From: CAYPHJ01 sp964410485
GTDB lineage: Bacteria; Desulfobacterota; Binatia; UBA9968
DNA: 9,338 bases
Assembly (NCBI GenBank): GCA_964410485.1
Contig: CAYPHJ010000143.1
Coordinates: forward strand, 1-9,338
Direction: 5' to 3'
Positions 6,963 to 9,338 of this stretch are shown here, one piece after another (the first letter of the stretch is position 1; each line of letters opens with the position of its first letter). The position numbers and the translations under genes are program-made. Below the pieces are notes generated by a model. That model searched no databases and was not told the DNA's origin. It saw only the letters and a list, made by a program, of their open reading frames with translations.

Positions 6963-7994
6963 TCATGGCTCTTCCATAATGCTCCTTATTTTATCCATGG
7001 CCTCGCGAGGCAGCTTCTTGAGCTCCGTTACGATGTTCTGCACTCCCTCGCCAGGAAGCGGATTGACTTCTAGACCCGTCCTGTTTGCCTCATCCAAAAA
7101 CCTTGGATCCCGGAGCGTTTCCAAAAAAGCCTTCCTCAGGAGTGCCACTCGATCTGCGGCAACATCCGGAGGCGCTGCGTAAGCTCGGCCCATCGAGACT
7201 TCCGTGAGAAGGGCCATAAGAACCTGCCTGTCCATCTTCGTCCTAGCGCGATCCAAACCATTTTCAACGTGCGGCAGGTCCGGAGCTGCCTTCATTCCGG
7301 TTTGCGTGAAGACTACTGCAGCTCTGGTATCTAGCATGTCCTTGGCCGCAGCCTTCACAGCAGACCACGTGAAGCAGCCCGCATCAGCTTCTCCTCGTTG
7401 GAGAGCATTCAATATTCCTGCTTGTCCCGGGTAGCCGGTGACAATTTTGAAATTGGCCCGTAGAATATCCTTGTAAGCTTTGGCAGAGCTCGTTGTAAAA
7501 GAACCTGGTCCTGTCGCGGCCACGATAAGAGGTGTTTTTCTTTTGACTGCGTCGTCAAGGGTTCTAACCTCTGCTGCCGAGTTGGCGATACAAGTCAAGA
7601 CGTCGCCTGTATTAGCGGCCACCAGCCAGTTGAACTTGTCCGACTCGAATTCTACTCCAGGAACGCCGATCACTTGGCGCACAACCTGCGTCGGACCAAA
7701 GACCCCTAGTGCCGTCCCATCTCGCCGCGCCAAGCGGTACAAGTAGTTCGCTCCAATGACCGTGCCCGCCCCCGGCATGTTCTGAACGATGATGCTTGGG
7801 CCGCCCGGAATGTGCTTCGGCAGGTGTCGCGCTATCACCCGGGAGTAGATATCGAAGGCGCCACCCGGAAAGTATGAGACAATCATTCTAATCGACCGGC
7901 CCTTGTAAAACTCGTTGGCTTGTCCCAACCGAACGAAAGATACCAAAAGGAGCACAGGTATAATGGCTGTAAGGACCACGGCGCGTCGACTCAT
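6963..7994 (-). CDS. TTT-family (TctC/Bug) substrate-binding protein, receptor 5
   Basis: Exported Bug-type receptor of 343 aa, the closest relative of receptor 2. The start at 7994 is set by GGAGGT (8001-8006) 6 nt upstream and by the signal peptide: MSRR, a hydrophobic core at residues 5-21 and probable cleavage after GQA (26). The mature part shows NEFYKGRSIRMIVSYFPGG, R-IARHLPKHIPGGPSII, QNMPGAG (71-77), RRDGTALG, GYPGQAGILNALQRGEAD (187-204) and a C-terminal APPDV. Its only mature cysteines are C135 and C207, the same positions as in receptor 2. Residues 66-89 are identical to receptor 2, while the ligand-loop region after SYFPGG differs (AFDIYS against GNDLEV). It is divergent from the hydratase-aldolase gene and upstream of the VOC gene, so its ligand may be a substrate of those enzymes. 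Confidence 0.94.
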   Translation of the reverse strand: MSRRAVVLTAIIPVLLLVSFVRLGQANEFYKGRSIRMIVSYFPGGAFDIYSRVIARHLPKHIPGGPSIIVQNMPGAGTVIGANYLYRLARRDGTALGVFGPTQVVRQVIGVPGVEFESDKFNWLVAANTGDVLTCIANSAAEVRTLDDAVKRKTPLIVAATGPGSFTTSSAKAYKDILRANFKIVTGYPGQAGILNALQRGEADAGCFTWSAVKAAAKDMLDTRAAVVFTQTGMKAAPDLPHVENGLDRARTKMDRQVLMALLTEVSMGRAYAAPPDVAADRVALLRKAFLETLRDPRFLDEANRTGLEVNPLPGEGVQNIVTELKKLPREAMDKIRSIMEEP

Positions 7995-8052
7995 TGTCAC
8001 ACCTCCGTGAAGATCTTTTTTTCTTGGCAACCGAGAAGGAAACATGCCAAAC

Positions 8053-8098
8053 AAAACAACCGGCACGCTTTCGACAGAAGCAAAACCCACCGGTTTTT
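8053..8098 (-). promoter_or_regulatory. Terminator-like hairpin in the leader of receptor 5
   Basis: On the minus strand AACCGG (8090-8095) pairs with CCGGTT (8058-8063), extended across a one-base bulge by A and T runs, then followed by TTTTGTTTG. The hairpin tail is about 58 nt before the start codon. No minus-strand gene lies upstream, so it has no 3' end to terminate. A leader attenuator, or a structure carried along with a duplicated receptor gene, fits better. Compare the hairpin at 1668-1716 before receptor 2. Confidence 0.5.
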
Positions 8099-8183
8099 AG
8101 CTGATCATCGTTTTCCTCTGACGCGGTGACGGCCTTCGTGTCTTCATCCGGGCCGAAGGAACTTTGCCGAGAGACGAAGCGAG

Positions 8184-8252
8184 CGTATAACAGCGCCTAA
8201 GCAGTCGTCAATGGCAGATTAGTTGACAACAGCTGCTTGGAAGGGCTAGCGT
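8184..8252. promoter_or_regulatory. Divergent promoter pair with inverted -35 boxes
   Basis: For receptor 5 (minus strand), TTGACG (8206-8211) and TATACG (8184-8189) lie 16 bp apart, a good sigma-70 match. For the hydratase-aldolase (plus strand), a perfect TTGACA (8223-8228) is followed after 18 bp by a weak TAGCGT (8247-8252). The two -35 boxes are part of an 8-bp inverted repeat with one mismatch, GTCGTCAA (8204-8211) and TTGACAAC (8223-8230), separated by 11 bp. A dimeric regulator bound there would control both genes. No regulator gene is seen in the window. Confidence 0.45.
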
Positions 8253-8291
8253 CAGAACGATCATATCGCGTCCTTACGAAGGAGATTTCCT

Positions 8292-9281
8292 ATGATGGGT
8301 CCGGAGCAAGTCAGAGGAGTTTACAGCATCATGCCGACGCCTGCGAATGAGGGCGCGGACCGTTGGGATGCCGCCGACACGGTTGACCTCGATGAGACCG
8401 CCAGGCTCGTCGAGCAGCTGATAGGGGACGGGGTTGATGGAATCATCGCGCTGGGCACCATGGGCGAGTGTGCTACTACTTCCCAGCAGGATTATGAAAA
8501 GTTCGTTGACTGCGTGCTCTCGACCACGCGGCGACGCGTCCCCACTTTCATCGGCGCTACTGCTCTGGGAACCCACGACATCGTGAAGCGAATAAGATTT
8601 TTGAAGGAACGGGGCGCTACGGGCACATTGCTTGGCATTCCCATGTGGCAGCCGGCAACATTGGACATGGCGGTGGACTACTATGCCACGATCTCCAGGG
8701 CGTTTCCCGATTTCTCTATCATGGTGTACGCAAACACCCGTGCTTTTCGCTACGATTTTGGCCTGGAGTTCTGGCGGCGTATCACGACTGCTGCCCCCAC
8801 GGTTGTCTGCAGCAAGTTTTCCAATCGCAAACTGCTCAAGGACGCGGCTGCGGTAACGCAGGCAAAAGTGATCTTCGTTCCGGTAGTCAGCCAGGCATAT
8901 GCTTTCTCGCAGTTGGCGCCCGAGGCGACGACCGCGTGCTGGATTCCCGCGGTGGGCCCGCAGCCTGCCAAGGCGCTGATGAAAGCTGTTCTTTCGGCAG
9001 ATCAAGTCAATGCTGAGAAGGTCGCCAAGGACATCGAGTGGGCGCATGACCCCGTCCACGAGATTGTCCAGACGCCGGAGATTTTTGGCTCGTACAACAT
9101 CCAGCTCGAAAAGACCATCATGAGTTCCTCGGGATACTGCAAAGCGGGACCCATCCGGCCGCCTTACAACCATATCCCCGAGGACTACGCCGCTCGCGCG
9201 CGTGAGAGCGGCAGGCGTTTCGCCGAGCTGAGAAAAAAATACGCCTCCGACACCTCGCGGCTGGCTCCCGGAGCGCTCTAA
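8292..9281 (+). CDS. DHDPS-superfamily hydratase-aldolase (NahE/PhdJ-like)
   Basis: A 329-aa class I aldolase of the dihydrodipicolinate synthase/NAL superfamily. Landmarks match trans-o-hydroxybenzylidenepyruvate hydratase-aldolases as I recall NahE: IMPTP (13-17), TVDLDETARLVEQLI (30-44), LGTMGECAT (54-62), LGIPMW (114-119), YAN with catalytic Tyr146, YDF--EFW (154-161), the Schiff-base lysine K175 in SKF, YNI-LEK (268-274) and KAGPIRPPYN-IPEDY (284-299). Length also fits this subfamily (about 330 aa) rather than DapA (about 290). NahE-type enzymes split substituted benzylidenepyruvates into an aromatic aldehyde and pyruvate in the cytoplasm. The exact substrate here is unknown, and the residue after K175 is Phe where NahE has Tyr. 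AAGGAG (8279-8284) lies 7 nt before the start; a second ATG follows at 8295. Confidence 0.9.
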   Translation: MMGPEQVRGVYSIMPTPANEGADRWDAADTVDLDETARLVEQLIGDGVDGIIALGTMGECATTSQQDYEKFVDCVLSTTRRRVPTFIGATALGTHDIVKRIRFLKERGATGTLLGIPMWQPATLDMAVDYYATISRAFPDFSIMVYANTRAFRYDFGLEFWRRITTAAPTVVCSKFSNRKLLKDAAAVTQAKVIFVPVVSQAYAFSQLAPEATTACWIPAVGPQPAKALMKAVLSADQVNAEKVAKDIEWAHDPVHEIVQTPEIFGSYNIQLEKTIMSSSGYCKAGPIRPPYNHIPEDYAARARESGRRFAELRKKYASDTSRLAPGAL

Positions 9282-9285
9282 GACA

Positions 9286-9338
9286 CTAGCAGGCTGCTGA
9301 AAAACTCTCCGTTCACCCTTCGAGAACCTCAGGGCGAA
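9286..9338. repeat. Second copy of the MITE-like end, cut by the window edge
   Basis: It begins with CTAGCAGGCTGCTGAAAAA 4 nt after the TAA of the hydratase-aldolase. The 53 bases visible align without gaps to the reverse complement of 5240-5292, with 46 identical. The hairpin arm CCGTTCACCCT (9309-9319) and partner AGGGCGAA (9331-9338) are visible. It may serve as a 3' hairpin or terminator for the gene. Whether a complete element follows cannot be seen. Confidence 0.75.

Noticed and set aside
8274..9173. A 299-aa minus-strand open frame opposite the hydratase-aldolase
   Set aside because: Its protein is rich in Arg and has no recognisable motifs. The plus strand encodes a full conserved enzyme with a ribosome binding site.
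8292..9281. DapA, dihydrodipicolinate synthase for lysine synthesis
   Set aside because: The length and the MPTP, W and KAGP-RPPYN-IPEDY motifs match hydratase-aldolases. The lysine enzyme is shorter and lacks that C terminus.

Overview
The window looks like an accessory stretch of a free-living Gram-negative bacterium of moderate GC, probably an uncultured soil or subsurface lineage. The Bug receptors with 'ARHL-KHIPGNPSI-VQNMPGAG' signatures and the short repeats ('CTAGCAGGCTGCTGAAAAA', 'CCTTCGAC..GCTCAGGGC', 'GGGGGATTAAGGGGGATTT') remind me of Desulfobacterota/Binatota, NC10/Rokubacteria or Tectomicrobia-type genomes. This placement is from memory and is weak.

Layout. Positions 1-532 hold no gene, only two repeat relics and a weak regulatory candidate. 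Positions 533-5120 carry four plus-strand genes in a row, each encoding a different exported substrate-binding protein of the tripartite tricarboxylate transporter receptor (TctC/Bug) family. A terminator-like hairpin separates the first from the second; the second to fourth are 82 and 96 nt apart and may be one operon. Positions 5155-5292 hold a 138-bp MITE-like element with 19-bp terminal inverted repeats. It lies between the fourth receptor gene and a convergent small lipoprotein gene (5289-5810, minus), whose stop codon lies inside the element's end. Next on the minus strand come a two-domain VOC (glyoxalase/dioxygenase-fold) protein (6051-6860) and a fifth Bug receptor (6963-7994). That receptor is closely related to the second one. 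A divergent intergenic region (7995-8291) with back-to-back -35 boxes leads to a plus-strand gene (8292-9281) for a DHDPS-superfamily enzyme. It most resembles the trans-o-hydroxybenzylidenepyruvate hydratase-aldolases of aromatic degradation (NahE/PhdJ type). A second copy of the MITE end starts 4 nt after that stop codon and runs out of the window.

How the genes may work together. Five high-affinity periplasmic receptors but no TctA/TctB membrane genes in the window suggest receptors that share a distant transporter or act as sensors for carboxylates. The hydratase-aldolase and VOC protein suggest turnover of an aromatic or other 2-oxo-acid compound, and their genes flank the fifth receptor. 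The substrate cannot be read from the sequence.

The most interesting signals are four: the receptor array with a cysteine pair that is conserved in three members and absent from the other two; matching terminator-like leader hairpins upstream of the two closest receptor paralogues; the divergent promoter/operator; and the MITE-like element placed at gene 3' ends.
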